Positions 10,510-19,429 of a DNA stretch of 64,000 nt are shown here, piece after piece; the first letter of the stretch is position 1, and each line of letters begins with the position of its first letter. The notes beneath the pieces are model-generated. The model did not search any database, was not told the origin of the DNA, and saw only the letters and a program-made list of their open reading frames with translations. Position numbers and translations under genes: made by a program. The stretch spans positions 496,001 through 560,000 of the forward strand of contig CAWEZO010000002.1 of NCBI GenBank assembly GCA_963813635.1, given 5' to 3'. The DNA is from JBBRZM01 sp963813635. GTDB taxonomy: Bacteria; Actinomycetota; Acidimicrobiia; IMCC26256; JBBRZM01.

Positions 10510-10807
10510 TTACGCGCTAGCCAACACCTCAACGATGCGCATCGACAGCAGCTCGATGCCCACCGCGGCTTGCTGCGGAGATTCGCTCGCACCTTGTCGG
10601 CGAACGCCTTAGCGGTTTCGATCGATTCAAAAGTGACCAAGACCACGCTCTCACTGGTCGCACGGTCCACCGTCCAACAAGCTGCTACGAAACCAGGGGA
10701 GGCCATACGCCGGGCACGATCATCCGATGCAATCCCTCTCACTGCTCGGCCTCTCGCGAGAGATCCATGCGAAAGGTCGCCAAGGTCGCGTGAGTGGGAC
10801 TACTCAT
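10510..10807 (-). pseudogene. Decayed antibiotic-biosynthesis-monooxygenase-like gene
   Basis: Reading from ATG 10807, the opening resembles a small ABM-fold enzyme (ATFRMDLSREAEQ). It then meets an in-frame TGA, continues in frame (EGLHRMIVPGV), shifts frame at nt ~10712 (SPGFVAACWTVD and VVLVTFESIETA), and shifts again at nt ~10590 before finishing SPQQAAVGIELLSMRIVEV at TAA 10510. One nonsense codon and two frameshifts in 300 bp look like genuine decay more than isolated error. Reconstructed length is ~100 residues, normal for this family. Confidence 0.6.
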
Positions 10808-10862
10808 CAGTGCAGAATGCCCGATCCGCCGCCACGTGCCGCGAGCCGACAAGGCGCCGGCG

Positions 10863-11137
10863 TTAGCGGCCGGGAGGTGCCTGGGGTGACGCGGAGGCCG
10901 TCGGTGGGCAGCTCAAGGGGCACGTGTAGAAACGCACCTCGTGACCGTCGGGGTCGTGTGGATCCCGAGCAGGACGCAGCCCACCGGCGTCCGCTGCACC
11001 TCTGCGTGCGACTCTTCGAGCGCGGAGAAGTGCGCAGCCAGCGCCTCGATGGCCTCTCGACCGGGCACGCCGATCGCGAAGTAGTCGAACCCCGTCGCGC
11101 ATGACGAGGGAACCGTCGGCCATGACACCACCTCCAA
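10863..11137 (-). pseudogene. VOC/glyoxalase-superfamily C-terminal fragment, frameshifted
   Basis: Two overlapping frames reconstruct the second half of a vicinal-oxygen-chelate protein: GFDYFAIGVPGREAIEAL then VGCVLLGIH in one frame and DPDGHEVRFYT in the other, shifting near nt 10960. The DPDGHxVxFY terminus is characteristic. No first VOC module precedes it, so the copy is truncated as well as shifted. It sits just outside the left edge of the tRNA-Val island. Confidence 0.55.
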
Positions 11138-11289
11138 TCCACGGTGCTGGACGCGGCGACTCTAGGCAGCGCCGCGAAAGAAGAGCGCCTTCGCGACACC
11201 ACCTCCCCTGGCCGCAGCGCGGGAACCAGTCACGCGAGTCGTCTGATGCGTCGGCTGGGGTTCGAAAGAGATACCGAAGGTGTCAGATT

Positions 11290-11400
11290 GTGGGCGCTGA
11301 GGGACTCGAACCCCCGACATCCGCCTTGTGAGAGCGAATCGTTGACAAACGTGGGCGCGCGAACCTCCTGGTCGGAGGCTTGAAATGCGTCGTGACCTGC
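11290..11400. repeat. Outer tRNA-Val 3'-half copy (attachment-site remnant)
   Basis: Bases 11290-11336 match the 3' half (anticodon loop to acceptor end) of tRNA-Val 21731-21804 with about two differences. After a short gap, 11351-11400 matches 15181-15230, so the repeat with the second copy is longer than the tRNA part. A lone tRNA 3' half is the standard distal scar of tyrosine-recombinase integration. It marks the boundary between the chromosomal flank (lower coordinates) and the island (higher coordinates). Confidence 0.75.
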
Positions 11401-11446
11401 CCGCGAACACGTAGCCGACCCCACGTCGGGGTCTGCGCTGGCGACC

Positions 11447-11618
11447 GAATGACGGTGATGCGTCGCCGATCGGGTAGTCACGGTGTGTTCGTCATGTACG
11501 AGTGCGAGCTGAAAGACTGGCGAGTGCCGCCGCAACGCCGAGTTCATCACCGTGCGCGACGGCATGCTCGTCGAGACCCAGGTGTTCTTCGGCGGCCGCG
11601 GGGAGCGGCAATGGCCAA
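11447..11618 (+). pseudogene. SnoaL-like C-terminal fragment
   Basis: The segment reads GVFVMYECELKDW, shifts frame near nt 11525, then continues RRNAEFITVRDGMLVETQVFFGG. This is the usual last strand pair of nuclear-transport-factor-2/SnoaL-like proteins (NxEFxxVxDGxIxExxVYFG). No N-terminal half is present. It overlaps the start of the following reductase gene by a few bases and lies just inside the island edge, consistent with truncation during recombination. Confidence 0.5.
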
Positions 11619-12171
11619 GCTGATCTATGTGTCGAACGTGTCCCTCGACGGCTACATCGAAGACGAACACGGCAATTTCGACTGGACCGCGCCCAGCGAC
11701 GAGGTCTTCGCGTTTATCACCGACCTCGTGCGCTCCGTCGGCACCTACCTCTACGGGCGGGGCCTCTACGACACGATGGCCGTCTGGGAAACCGACTCGG
11801 CCCTGGCCGCCCAGTCGGAACTCATGGGCGACTTCGCGAACGTCTGGCAGGCCGCGGACAAGGTCGTCTACTCCACGACCCTGGACGCTGTACCGACCGC
11901 CAAGACCCAGCTCGAGCGCAACTTCGACCCCGACTCGGTCCATGACATGAAGGCCTCAGCCACCAGTGATCTCACCGTGGGAGGTCCGAACCTCGCCGCG
12001 CACGCTTTCAAGGCCGGGCTGGTCGATGAGTGCCACCTGTTCATCTATCCCGTACTCGTCGGTGGGGGCAAGCCGTCGCTCCCCCGCGACACGCGCGCCG
12101 ACCTCAAGCTGCTGGACGAGCGCCGGTTCAGCAACGGTGTCGTGTACCTCCGCTACCGCGCCCCGTTCTGA
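11611..12171 (+). CDS. Dihydrofolate reductase family protein (RibD C-terminal domain)
   Basis: 186 residues, intact. ATG 11611 has GGGAG upstream and is followed at once by the family opening LIYVSNVSLDGYIED. Further landmarks are TYLYGRGLYDTM, VVYSTTLD, DLTVGGPNLAAHAF and HLFIYPVLVGGGKP near the C-terminus. Predicted NAD(P)H-dependent reductase of unknown substrate, related to but distinct from the copy at 8668-9315. First complete cargo gene inside the tRNA-Val island. Confidence 0.82.
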   Translation: MAKLIYVSNVSLDGYIEDEHGNFDWTAPSDEVFAFITDLVRSVGTYLYGRGLYDTMAVWETDSALAAQSELMGDFANVWQAADKVVYSTTLDAVPTAKTQLERNFDPDSVHDMKASATSDLTVGGPNLAAHAFKAGLVDECHLFIYPVLVGGGKPSLPRDTRADLKLLDERRFSNGVVYLRYRAPF

Positions 12172-12305
12172 CCATCAACGCCCGCTTCAACGCATTTCGG
12201 AGATGATGGGCTCGTTGCGGGGCGCACCGTCAAAGCAGGATCCTCAACTCGTGCCGCCGCGACCAACTCGCCGGCAAGCTCCTGAAGCGCCTGGAGCTCG
12301 CTCAT
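12153..12305 (-). CDS. Small hypothetical protein (50 aa) with strong ribosome site
   Basis: ATG 12305 is preceded by AAGGAGG four bases away, the best Shine-Dalgarno in this part of the window. The product begins MSELQALQELAGELVAAARV, a likely amphipathic helix, then becomes Pro/Ser-rich and ends at 12153, overlapping the reductase 3' end. It resembles no family I know and may be the 5' remnant of a longer gene, since conserved-looking sequence stops after ~30 residues. Confidence 0.35.
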   Translation of the reverse strand: MSELQALQELAGELVAAARVEDPALTVRPATSPSSPKCVEAGVDGQNGAR

Positions 12306-12510
12306 CTGCCTCCTTCCCGAACGGCACGCCGTCACGAGTAGGAGCCATCAGCCTCCACGGGCGGTTTCGGCGAGCTCCATCGCCGTCAGACCGAACTGTA
12401 GCGACGCCGGCCGTGATCGAATCGACGGCGTGGCACGTCACAACGACCCGCCGCTTCCCTTCCCGCCACCGGCGCGGCCCGAGACCGGCACCAGGGGACG
12501 TACATAGGTC

Positions 12511-12545
12511 GTGCCGGAGGGGGGACTTGAACTCCCCTATCGCTC
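12511..12545 (-). repeat. tRNA-Leu-like 3' end fragment (candidate att remnant)
   Basis: The minus strand reads GGGGAGTTCAAGTCCCC followed by CCTCCGGCA. This is a T-arm with its TTCAAGT loop plus a 3' acceptor strand as in tRNA-Leu species of the GCCGGAG type. No D-arm, anticodon arm or variable arm follows, so it is not a functional tRNA. Like the Val copies it is most simply the distal scar of an element that used a tRNA-Leu gene. The assignment to Leu is from memory of typical sequences. Confidence 0.5.
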
Positions 12546-12650
12546 ATCCTGCGCGGTTGGGTGTCGTCCGATATCGGCCGTGGAACCGCTCCCGTTCACG
12601 CGGGCGAACGTACGCTGCAACACCGCGAAGTACGGACCGTGACCAGCACC

Positions 12651-12669
12651 CGTTAGCACCGCGTTAGCA
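12651..12669. repeat. Paired CGTTAGCA repeats beside the tRNA-Leu fragment
   Basis: The octamer CGTTAGCA occurs at 12651-12658 and 12662-12669, an 11-bp period. Short direct repeats beside an attachment core are typical of integrase arm-type sites. Function is inferred only from position. Confidence 0.35.
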
Positions 12670-12730
12670 ACCGTCGGCTTCGCGGACTCCCCCAGCCGGG
12701 TCGCTCTCGACGGGTCGGTCTACAGGACGT

Positions 12731-13159
12731 TCAATTGAGGATCATCACGTAGACGTCGAGGGTGTTGACGTTGCCCTCGTCGTTGAAGCCGTACGCCATC
12801 ACGGTGTTGGCGATGCTGGTGAAGTCACCGCGTGTGTTGCGCTCCTGGAGTTCGAGGATCACCCGGTTTCCCTGTTCCGTGAGGTGCCGGAGTGTCGCTT
12901 CCCATTGCGTCTCGCCGCCGTACTGGGTGATGTAGGACTTGTAGGTCTGCCAGTCGATCGTCTCTGGCTTGTCGGTGAGGAAGACGCCTTGGCGCACGAA
13001 GTTGTCGACGTCCACCAGTTCCTCGAGCGGTGCCCACGCGGCGTCAGAGAAGCCTGGCTTCTTCAGAGACTCGACGAGTTCCGCAAAGCGCTCGCTGTAC
13101 TGAAGGACCTTGCGAGACAGACCGGCGAACTCCTCGGAGCTGGGGATTTCATGAGCCAT
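12731..13159 (-). CDS. NTF2-like (SnoaL-type) small protein
   Basis: 142 residues from ATG 13159, which has GGAG eight bases upstream inside the end of the preceding gene; the alternative GTG 13165 is too close to that site. Helical first half (GLSRKVLQYSERFAELV, PGFSDAAWAPLEELVDVDNF) then a curved-sheet second half ending LDVYVMILN. This matches NTF2-fold proteins, though catalytic residues are unclear. A recognisable paralog, broken, lies at 51441-51913 beside a Rieske oxygenase, sharing GLSRKVL and WAPLxELVxVDxF. It follows the AttH/CrtC-like gene with a 2-bp gap, so the two probably form an operon. Confidence 0.7.
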   Translation of the reverse strand: MAHEIPSSEEFAGLSRKVLQYSERFAELVESLKKPGFSDAAWAPLEELVDVDNFVRQGVFLTDKPETIDWQTYKSYITQYGGETQWEATLRHLTEQGNRVILELQERNTRGDFTSIANTVMAYGFNDEGNVNTLDVYVMILN

Positions 13160-13161
13160 GG

Positions 13162-14313
13162 TCACATCTCCAGTTCGGCTGCATCAGGCAAGTACGGGCT
13201 GGGATAGGGACGCCATTGGCGAATCAAGTTCCCTGCTACTCCATTCGTCAATGTCTGCGTCCGACCGTCCTTGTAGGTGAACGTGCCCTCGACGTTCTCC
13301 CAATCCAACATCGTGAACGGACAGTCTGGCGGTTCAGTGGAAGCCCAGACTCGGCTACCGACGACATGGCCGGTGAGCACCAGTTCGCCCGCATCGGTAT
13401 CGATGGAGACCTTGTAGCGCGTCGGAATCAGCGCGCCGAGCAACGGATGCAGCGCCCAGTCATGGTGCTCGATGTCGAAGCCGCCATTTGGGAAGTACAC
13501 GTCGTCGTCGCGCATGTACAAGGACATGACCTTGTAGTTGCTGGCCTTCATCTGCTCGACGCAGCCGTGCATCTCGTCGAAATGGAACCAGTTCCAGTCG
13601 TGCCAGGCGCCGACTTCCTCTTGCGAGTAGTTCAACGCGTAGTAGCGCTGCCTGCCGCCTGCTCCGTGCACCTTCACGGTCTTGCCGTCGACGGTGATCG
13701 TGCCTTCAACGGGTCCGGGCCAGAAGTAGCCCCCGCCAATACTGTTCGGCGTGAACCTCCGCAAGACCTCGTTGGTTGCTTTGTCCTTGGGCTGGTCGTT
13801 GTACCACATGGGAAATCCCTCGCCGCGATGGACGAGGGCCACCTTCACGCCGGTCTCCGCGTCGTCCATCGTGAAGTGCCACGACTTGTCAGAGTTGATC
13901 GTGAACTTCGAGACACCAAGCTCGATGGTTACGTGATCGTCCGAGCGCGTGACCTCGAACGACCCCAGCGGGTAGTACCGGAACACCAGCGGATCGGAGT
14001 TCGGAAACTTGGCGATCTTGTACATCGTCTTGCGCGACTGCACGACCTCGCCCCGGTTCGATTCCGTGCGCAGGTTGAGCATGGTGATGTCGCTCGGCCC
14101 GATGACCCCGGCCAAAAGATCGAGAGCCGGGTACGAGAGCACGGAGCAATCGATCCAGTACGGCTTGCCGTCATCGCCGTGCAGATGAGCGGAGATCGAC
14201 CACTCGACCCCACCGGTCTTCTCGCCACCCTCCGGAAACCAATGCGCTTCTTGATCGAACGTGACTTCCGGTTCGCTGACGTCGAACACGTTGCCTTCGT
14301 CGTACATCTTCAT
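13162..14313 (-). CDS. AttH / hydroxyneurosporene-synthase (CrtC)-like lipocalin-fold protein
   Basis: 383 residues. ATG 14313 is chosen for its AGGAG site eight bases upstream; an earlier in-frame start lacks one. The sequence is beta-rich with repeated aromatic turns (GVEWSISAHLHG, GGYFWPGPVEGTITVDG, GAWHDWNWFHFDE, YFPNGGFDIEHHDW), typical of the tandem lipocalin-like domains of the AttH/CrtC superfamily. CrtC hydrates carotenoid double bonds; relatives act on terpenoids or other hydrophobic substrates. No signal peptide is seen. Paired with the NTF2-like gene downstream, suggesting a small lipid- or terpenoid-modifying module carried by the island. Confidence 0.65.
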   Translation of the reverse strand: MKMYDEGNVFDVSEPEVTFDQEAHWFPEGGEKTGGVEWSISAHLHGDDGKPYWIDCSVLSYPALDLLAGVIGPSDITMLNLRTESNRGEVVQSRKTMYKIAKFPNSDPLVFRYYPLGSFEVTRSDDHVTIELGVSKFTINSDKSWHFTMDDAETGVKVALVHRGEGFPMWYNDQPKDKATNEVLRRFTPNSIGGGYFWPGPVEGTITVDGKTVKVHGAGGRQRYYALNYSQEEVGAWHDWNWFHFDEMHGCVEQMKASNYKVMSLYMRDDDVYFPNGGFDIEHHDWALHPLLGALIPTRYKVSIDTDAGELVLTGHVVGSRVWASTEPPDCPFTMLDWENVEGTFTYKDGRTQTLTNGVAGNLIRQWRPYPSPYLPDAAELEM

Positions 14314-14529
14314 ATATGAGTCTCCTGACTTGTACGAGCTAGGCGAGCAATCCACCTACCGCCACTGGGCGTTCGTGGACGCGAACGACCACGCCGCAGC
14401 GGCCGAAGCCGAGCTCCCGCAATCCGAGCGCGAGAGCGAACCGACGAGGGCGCAGAGCTCGGCGAGTTGTCCACTCGTTTCCCCCTCGTCAGACGCTGGG
14501 CCAAGCCCGAGACGGACCCTAACAAGCTC

Positions 14530-15017
14530 ACCGTCGATCTCGATCTAGTCGTCCCGCTGGACAGAGGCGCGGCGTTCCGCTTGACGCCCCGCAGCTTGCT
14601 GAGGGCTGTCCCGATCGGGGCCCGGACCTTCTTCACGGTCGCCGGCGCGAGGCCCCTCGCGCTCAGCTCGGCCACCCAGGCCTGCACATCGGCGTTCTCG
14701 ATCCGGGCGAGCGGCAGGTCGCCGAAGCGGGGGACGATGTGGCCCCGCACGATCCCGTCTTGACGCGCCTTCGTCGAAGGGCTCAGGTTCACCGTCGACG
14801 GCTCGCACAGCACCACCCAGTCACGAAGGCGCATCTTCGCCCGGGATGGGTCGAGCCACGAGCCGTCGCGCTTGGCCACCGCGGTCGAGTGGAGGAAGCC
14901 CTCGGCATCGGCCTTCCGCGTGAACTGACGGGAGCGCTCCTTGCCTGCCGGGTCGCGAGAGCGGACGAGGTAGGCCGACTTTCCGTTCGCCAACCTGCGC
15001 CGCTTCACGTGCGCCAC
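14530..15017 (-). pseudogene. Truncated tyrosine integrase (N-terminal part only)
   Basis: From GTG 15017 the product shows an N-terminal arm-binding module (RRRLANGKSAYLVRSRD, RSRQFTRKADAEGFL) and the SAM-like core-binding domain (VVLCEPSTVNLSPSTKARQD, ADVQAWVAELSARGLAP). The frame then dissolves after ALSKLRG and no catalytic R..HxxR..Y domain is found in any frame before 14313. It lies ~60 bp from the second att copy, the normal location of an integrase, so this is the dead integrase of the first element. Confidence 0.7.
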
Positions 15018-15077
15018 GGCCGCATCCCTCCCGTTCCCGCATCCGTTCTCGCGGACTTAGCCGGATCTGCAGGGTCA

Positions 15078-15230
15078 CGCCGAGGGCCGTTCCAAGTCAA
15101 GATATATACTCTGAGCTGGGCTTTCTTCGTGGGCGCTGAGGGACTCGAACCCCCGACATCCGCCTTGTAAGAGCGTATCGTGGGCGCGCGAACCTCCTGG
15201 TCGGAGGCATGAAATGCGCCGTGACCTGCG
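15078..15230. repeat. Inner tRNA-Val attachment copy (98-bp direct repeat)
   Basis: Bases 15078-15175 match 21679-21776 with about two mismatches; the match includes ~50 bp outside the tRNA plus its 3' half. Bases 15130-15230 also match the outer copy at 11290-11400. This site is therefore the junction between two tandemly integrated elements and shares left-type sequence with one partner and right-type with the other. Confidence 0.8.
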
Positions 15231-15540
15231 AAAGTGCCTTCCCTCACCTCCCCTCGGTTTCCCGGGTTTTCCCGAGTCGCGTGGACTTGTCGCGGACCTG
15301 TCCAAAGAGGACGTGACCAGGACGCAAGAACACACCGCCCTCCGCAAGCGGGTCGGCCGTGGGGTTCGTGTCAGAGGATCGCGCAGTCCTGATAGCTGAC
15401 GGGTCGCCTTGAGCGCGGAGCTTGCCCTGATGACGCCGCGAATTCAGGCGGTCGCCAGCGCTCAGAACGAAAGGACGTCAGATTCCCGACCTTGAGCGAA
15501 TTTGATCAGGTCAGCGGCCGGTCCGGCCGATGTCAACGTC

Positions 15541-17181
15541 GTGAACAGAAGCGCCGCGAGGCTCGCCGCAGCCGAGCCGGGCACCATCGACTCCGACGAC
15601 ACCGACCCATCCAAGGCGGGCAGCTCCGCTCGCGATGGCACCGTCGGCCAAGAGCGTCAGGCGGGCTCCGGCGCGGACCACGACGATGTCCGGGCCACCA
15701 GGCGCCGTCACTCCAGCGGCTGGCTCGGCCGCTACATCGGCCTGGTCATCGCCGGCATCGCCGTCGGTGGAGCGCTCCTGTTGTGGTTCGCGGTGTCGGC
15801 ACGCTCCCCTTCTGTCGATCAGTCCCCGAAGCCGAGGGCATTGTTCGGCGGGTGGCACGTCATCTACGACAACCAAGCACCTGCCCTCACGGTCGTGATC
15901 GGCGCCGTCGGTCTCGGTCTGATCTTCGCCGCTGGAGTGGCCCTCGTCGAACGGGTTGTCATGGACCGATCCCGGCGCTCGACCGATGCCGGGGTGAAGC
16001 TGCTCGCCCCCAAGCTCGTGATGGCCGAGACCCGTGACGTCGTTCGGCGGACCGGTCACGGTCACCGTCCTCATCCCCGCCCACAACGAGGCAGCCTCCA
16101 TTGGAGCGACGCTTGACTCGCTCGGTGCCCAGGACCCTGCACCGAACCGCGTCATCGTCGTGGCTGACAACTGCACCGATGCGACCGAATCCGTCGCGCG
16201 AGCGCACGGGGCAGAAGTGTTTGTCTCCGTGGGCAACACCCACAAGAAGGCGGGTGCGCTCAACCAGGCGTTGAGCGAACTGCTCGACAGGTCTCGGAGA
16301 CAATGACGTCGTCATGTGCATGGACGCCGACACCGTGCTCGACGACGGCTTCCTCGTCGCCGGCGTCCAGCGCTTCACCAGCGATCGCGCCCTGATGGCG
16401 ATCGGCGGTCTCTTCTACGGCGAAGAAGGCCACGGCGTCCTTGGCCAGCTCCAACGAAACGAGTATGTCCGGTACTCCCGGGAGATCCGGCGCCGGCGCG
16501 GGCGCGTGTTCGTGTTGACTGGCACAGCATCGATGTTCCGAGCGCGGGCGCTGCGAACCGTCGCCGCGAGCAGAGGAGGCCTGCTGCCAGGCATCCACGG
16601 TGATGTGTACGACACGGCGGCGCTCACTGAGGACAACGAGCTGACCCTCGCCATCAAGTCGCTCGGAGGCCTCATGGCGTCCCCGAACGGCTGCCGGGTG
16701 GTCACTGAACTCATGCCCACCTGGCGCAACCTTTGGACCCAGCGCCTCCGCTGGCAGCGGGGCGCCCTCGAGAATCTCGGCGCCTACGGACCGGCCCCCA
16801 CGATGCTCCGTTACTGGGCCCAACAGCTCGGCATCGGCTACTCGGTCATCGCACTCAGTTCATTTTGGCTGCTCATCATCGTCACCGCGCTCGCCACGGA
16901 CCAGTGGGTTTGGTTCCCGTTCTGGCTCGGCGTCGGGAAGCCTGTTCGTCGTCGATCGGGTCGTCAGCGCGTGGAGCGGCGGATGGAAGGCACGTCTACT
17001 CGCGGTGCTGCTGATCCCCGAGCTTCTCTACGACATGTACCTCGACGTCGTCTACGTCAAGGGCATCTTCGACATCACCTTCGCCCGGAACGCCAGATGG
17101 GGTCATGTTGACCACGCCGCACAACCCACGCATGAGGCCAACGGGACCGAGCAGCGCGAGATCGCCGAGGTCACCTCGTGA
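15541..17181 (+). CDS. Processive GT2 glycosyltransferase, membrane-bound, three frameshifts
   Basis: Two N-terminal membrane spans (around WLGRYIGLVIAGIAVGGALL and TVVIGAVGLGLIFAAGV) precede a family-2 domain: VTVLIPAHNEAASIGATL, VVADNCTDAT, a MDADT metal-binding motif, TEDNEL and QRLRWQRG (the QxxRW motif of cellulose/hyaluronan/poly-GlcNAc synthases), then C-terminal spans. It should polymerise or transfer sugars across the membrane for an exopolysaccharide. The frame changes at nt ~16050, ~16300 and ~16940. All motifs survive, so either consensus error or recent loss is possible. The start is uncertain; GTG 15541 is the first in-frame start before the spans. Confidence 0.65.
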
Positions 17182-17405
17182 CCGGCGTCCTGCTCTTCGC
17201 CAGCGTGCTGCCCGAGAACATCATGCACGCCCCGTGGTTCGCCACGCTGAGCATGTTCGTGGCCATCAACACGGTCCTGTACCTGACCCTGGCGATCATC
17301 AAGCTGCTTCCGAAGGCCTACTTGAGCGACTGGGTCGACCAACGCAACCGGCGTTCCGAGACTCGCAGCATCTACCCGGATGTCGAGGCCGGAGCTCAGC
17401 GGTAA
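17178..17405 (+). CDS. Small two-span membrane protein coupled to the glycosyltransferase
   Basis: 75 residues with two hydrophobic stretches (VLLFASVLPENI and FVAINTVLYLTLAIIKLL) and a charged C-terminus. GTG 17178 overlaps the glycosyltransferase stop (GTGA), so it is probably co-translated as an accessory subunit. Because the upstream gene is frame-shifted near its end, this could also be the real C-terminal part of the synthase. The following ~270 bp to 17674 holds no recognisable gene, only an open run ending LPPVDDDDTTSPGWNLP. Confidence 0.4.
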   Translation: MTGVLLFASVLPENIMHAPWFATLSMFVAINTVLYLTLAIIKLLPKAYLSDWVDQRNRRSETRSIYPDVEAGAQR

Positions 17406-17674
17406 CGGGCATCCGCGAGAACGTAGGTCGCTGCAACGCCACATCGCGTGACGCTCGCCGCGGCCACTTTCCCGTTAGCGATGACCTTGGCGGGGTCGTC
17501 GATGAAGCCTCGAGACGCTTGACGACCTGGCCGCCGGCGCAGGTCGGGCACTCGCCCTCACCGAAGGGCACGCGGTCGAAGCGACTGCCGAAGCGATCCT
17601 GAACGCCACACCGCTACCGCCTGTCGATGACGACGACACAACGTCGCCGGGATGGAACCTTCCCGCGAGCTAGG

Positions 17675-18703
17675 TGTAGATCCCAACAGCGTTAGTCAGT
17701 GCCGATGACGTCGGCGGGGGTCTTGTGGCCGAGGGCGCTGTGGGGTCGTCGATAGTTGTAGTACTCGAGCCAGGCTGGGAGTGCAGCGGCGCGGTGGTGG
17801 TGGGTCTGGTAGCTGACCACGTACGCCCATTCGGCGTGGAGGGTTTGGATGAACCTTTCGGCTTTCCCGTTGGTGCGGGGCCGGTAGGGGCGGGTTCGGA
17901 GGTGCTTGATGCCGAGCTCGACGATCGTGGTTGCGTGGAGGCGTGAGAGGTAGCCAGGGCCGTTGTCGGTCATGACCCGCTGGACGGTGATGCCGTGGTC
18001 AGCGAACCAAGCGATCGCGCGGCGCAAGAACGCGGTGCAGGTCGGACCTTTCTCGTCATCGAGGATCTCGACGTACGCGATCCGGCTGGTGTCATCGACG
18101 GCGACATGGCAGTCAGTCCCACCCGCGCCTGCCGGCACCGGCGCGGCGGTATCCGGCTTGGCGGAGATGGGCCGGGAGCCCGGGCTGATCGAACCGACCC
18201 AGCTTCTTGATGTCGATGTGGATCAGCTCGCCGGGATGACGACGGCAATAGCGGTTCGGGGGCTCGGGCGGCTCGAGTCGTGACAGCCGGTTGAGACCGA
18301 GGCGAGCCAGGATCGCGCCCACCGTCGATGTCGCCATGTTCAGCTCTGCCGCGATGCGCGTCGAAGTCCAGCGCAGCCGGCGAAGTTGCTCGATGAGCGC
18401 CTCGGTCCGAGCCGGAGTCCGACCCGGGACTCGACCCGGAGCTGAAGACCGATCGGTCATCGCTTCGCCTGCGTCGTAGCGACACAACCACCGAAACACG
18501 GTCCGGGTCGAGACCGCGAACGCTTCTGCGGCTTCGTCGACCGACCAACCTTCGAGACGGACTCGCTCGCACATCAGGGTCCGCTGGCGCGGCAAGAGAC
18601 GGGCGTTACCGTGAACCAACACGGGCACTCCTTGTGGTGAGGGCGGCTTCAGCACCCCCAAGCCTCAAGGAGGCCCGTGTGACAAACGTGGATGGGATCT
18701 ACA
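17675..18703. mobile_element. IS481-type insertion sequence, 1029 bp
   Basis: Imperfect terminal inverted repeats of 19 bp match at 16 positions: TGTAGATCCCAACAGCGTT at 17675 and, reverse-complemented from 18703, TGTAGATCCCATCCACGTT. The ends are TG..CA as in this group. Flanking hexamers GCTAGG (17669-17674) and TCTAGG (18704-18709) agree at five of six bases and are a plausible target duplication. The element carries one transposase gene on the minus strand and sits inside the second tRNA-Val element. Confidence 0.8.
17692..18622 (-). CDS. IS481-family DDE transposase, one frameshift
   Basis: GTG 18622 is preceded by AAGGAG. The N-terminal helix-turn-helix region (GWSVDEAAEAFAVSTRTVFRWL, quoted in part) and second HTH (RIAAELNMATSTVGAILARLG) lead to the linker IDIKKLGR. 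The frame then shifts near nt 18180 into the rve core: HVAVDDTSR, VMTDNGPGY, and NGKAERF with the catalytic Glu, ending LEYYNYRRPHSALGHKTPADV. D, D and E are all present. The single shift falls in the linker, where IS481 members vary, so activity may be lost or the shift an error. Confidence 0.8.
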
Positions 18704-18704
18704 T

Positions 18705-18990
18705 CTAGGTCGTCACCGACAGTTTCCCGGAGTACGATGAACGCACGCAGCTCCACATCACCGCGCTCTTGCGCAACCTGTACTCAGTGCAGACGTGGCT
18801 GCGAATGCGCGACGAACGTTTGCGATGATCCGCACGACCATTCGTGGCGAATTCGGCATCCCCGGCACCGAATCCGGCCCCACCTTCGCGTGGGCCGTCG
18901 AAACCTCGTCCGAGAGATCCAAGCCGGCAACTTCCCGCAGGCCCGACCGCCAAGCGAACCCAGCCACTGACCTGCGCCGTGCTCGTGTCG
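18705..18990 (+). pseudogene. Unrecognised C-terminal gene remnant next to the IS
   Basis: Directly at the IS right end an open run reads VVTDSFPEYDERTQLHITALLRNLY and stops, while neighbouring frames continue EFGIPGTESGPTFAWAVE and TLVREIQAGNFPQ. Together these resemble the helical C-terminal part of a regulator (possibly TetR-like, weakly supported) split by two frameshifts and cut off by the IS. No start exists. Confidence 0.35.
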
Positions 18991-18996
18991 GGGGGC

Positions 18997-19187
18997 GACA
19001 CAAACCCTAAGTACACGCGACCCCTGGGAAGGGTGGCTCGGACTCGCAGCCTGAGCTCACGGTGCTGGCCGACGCTGATCCCGGGGACAAGCGAGCGATC
19101 TACGACGAGCTCGGCGTGAACCTCACCTATCACCCCGACGAACGAGTCCACGTCGGCGCAGGAGGCGGTGTACTTGGGGTTCGTGTC
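18997..19187. repeat. 20-bp inverted repeat pair enclosing ~150 bp
   Basis: GACACAAACCCTAAGTACAC at 18997-19016 is inverted at 19168-19187, where the reverse complement is GACACGAACCCCAAGTACAC (18 of 20 match). A shorter third copy, GACACGAACCCC on the minus strand, is at 15361-15372. The enclosed DNA has no coding signal. It could be a small non-autonomous element or a recombination site. From 19188 to 19429 I see nothing further. Confidence 0.45.
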
Positions 19188-19429
19188 GGAGGGGGACTTG
19201 TCAGCCGGCGCGATGCGATCCGACTGACGACGACCGTGTCGCTTGCGGCTTGATCGGCGACAACCGATCACGAGGCTCGATGCGCCTGTTCGCTGCGCCG
19301 ACCTTCTCTCGCGTGGAAGTCTCCTTCCCTGCCGCGCTCCGGGTTCGCGGCCGATTCCTTGCTGACGGGCTGTGCGGCGCTCTGGTGCGAAACTCCGCGC
19401 GCCAAACCGATGACCTGATCGCCAGGGGA

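Noticed and set aside
15130..15175. Second tRNA-Val gene
   Set aside because: Only the 3' half is present; no D-arm or 5' acceptor strand follows the anticodon loop.
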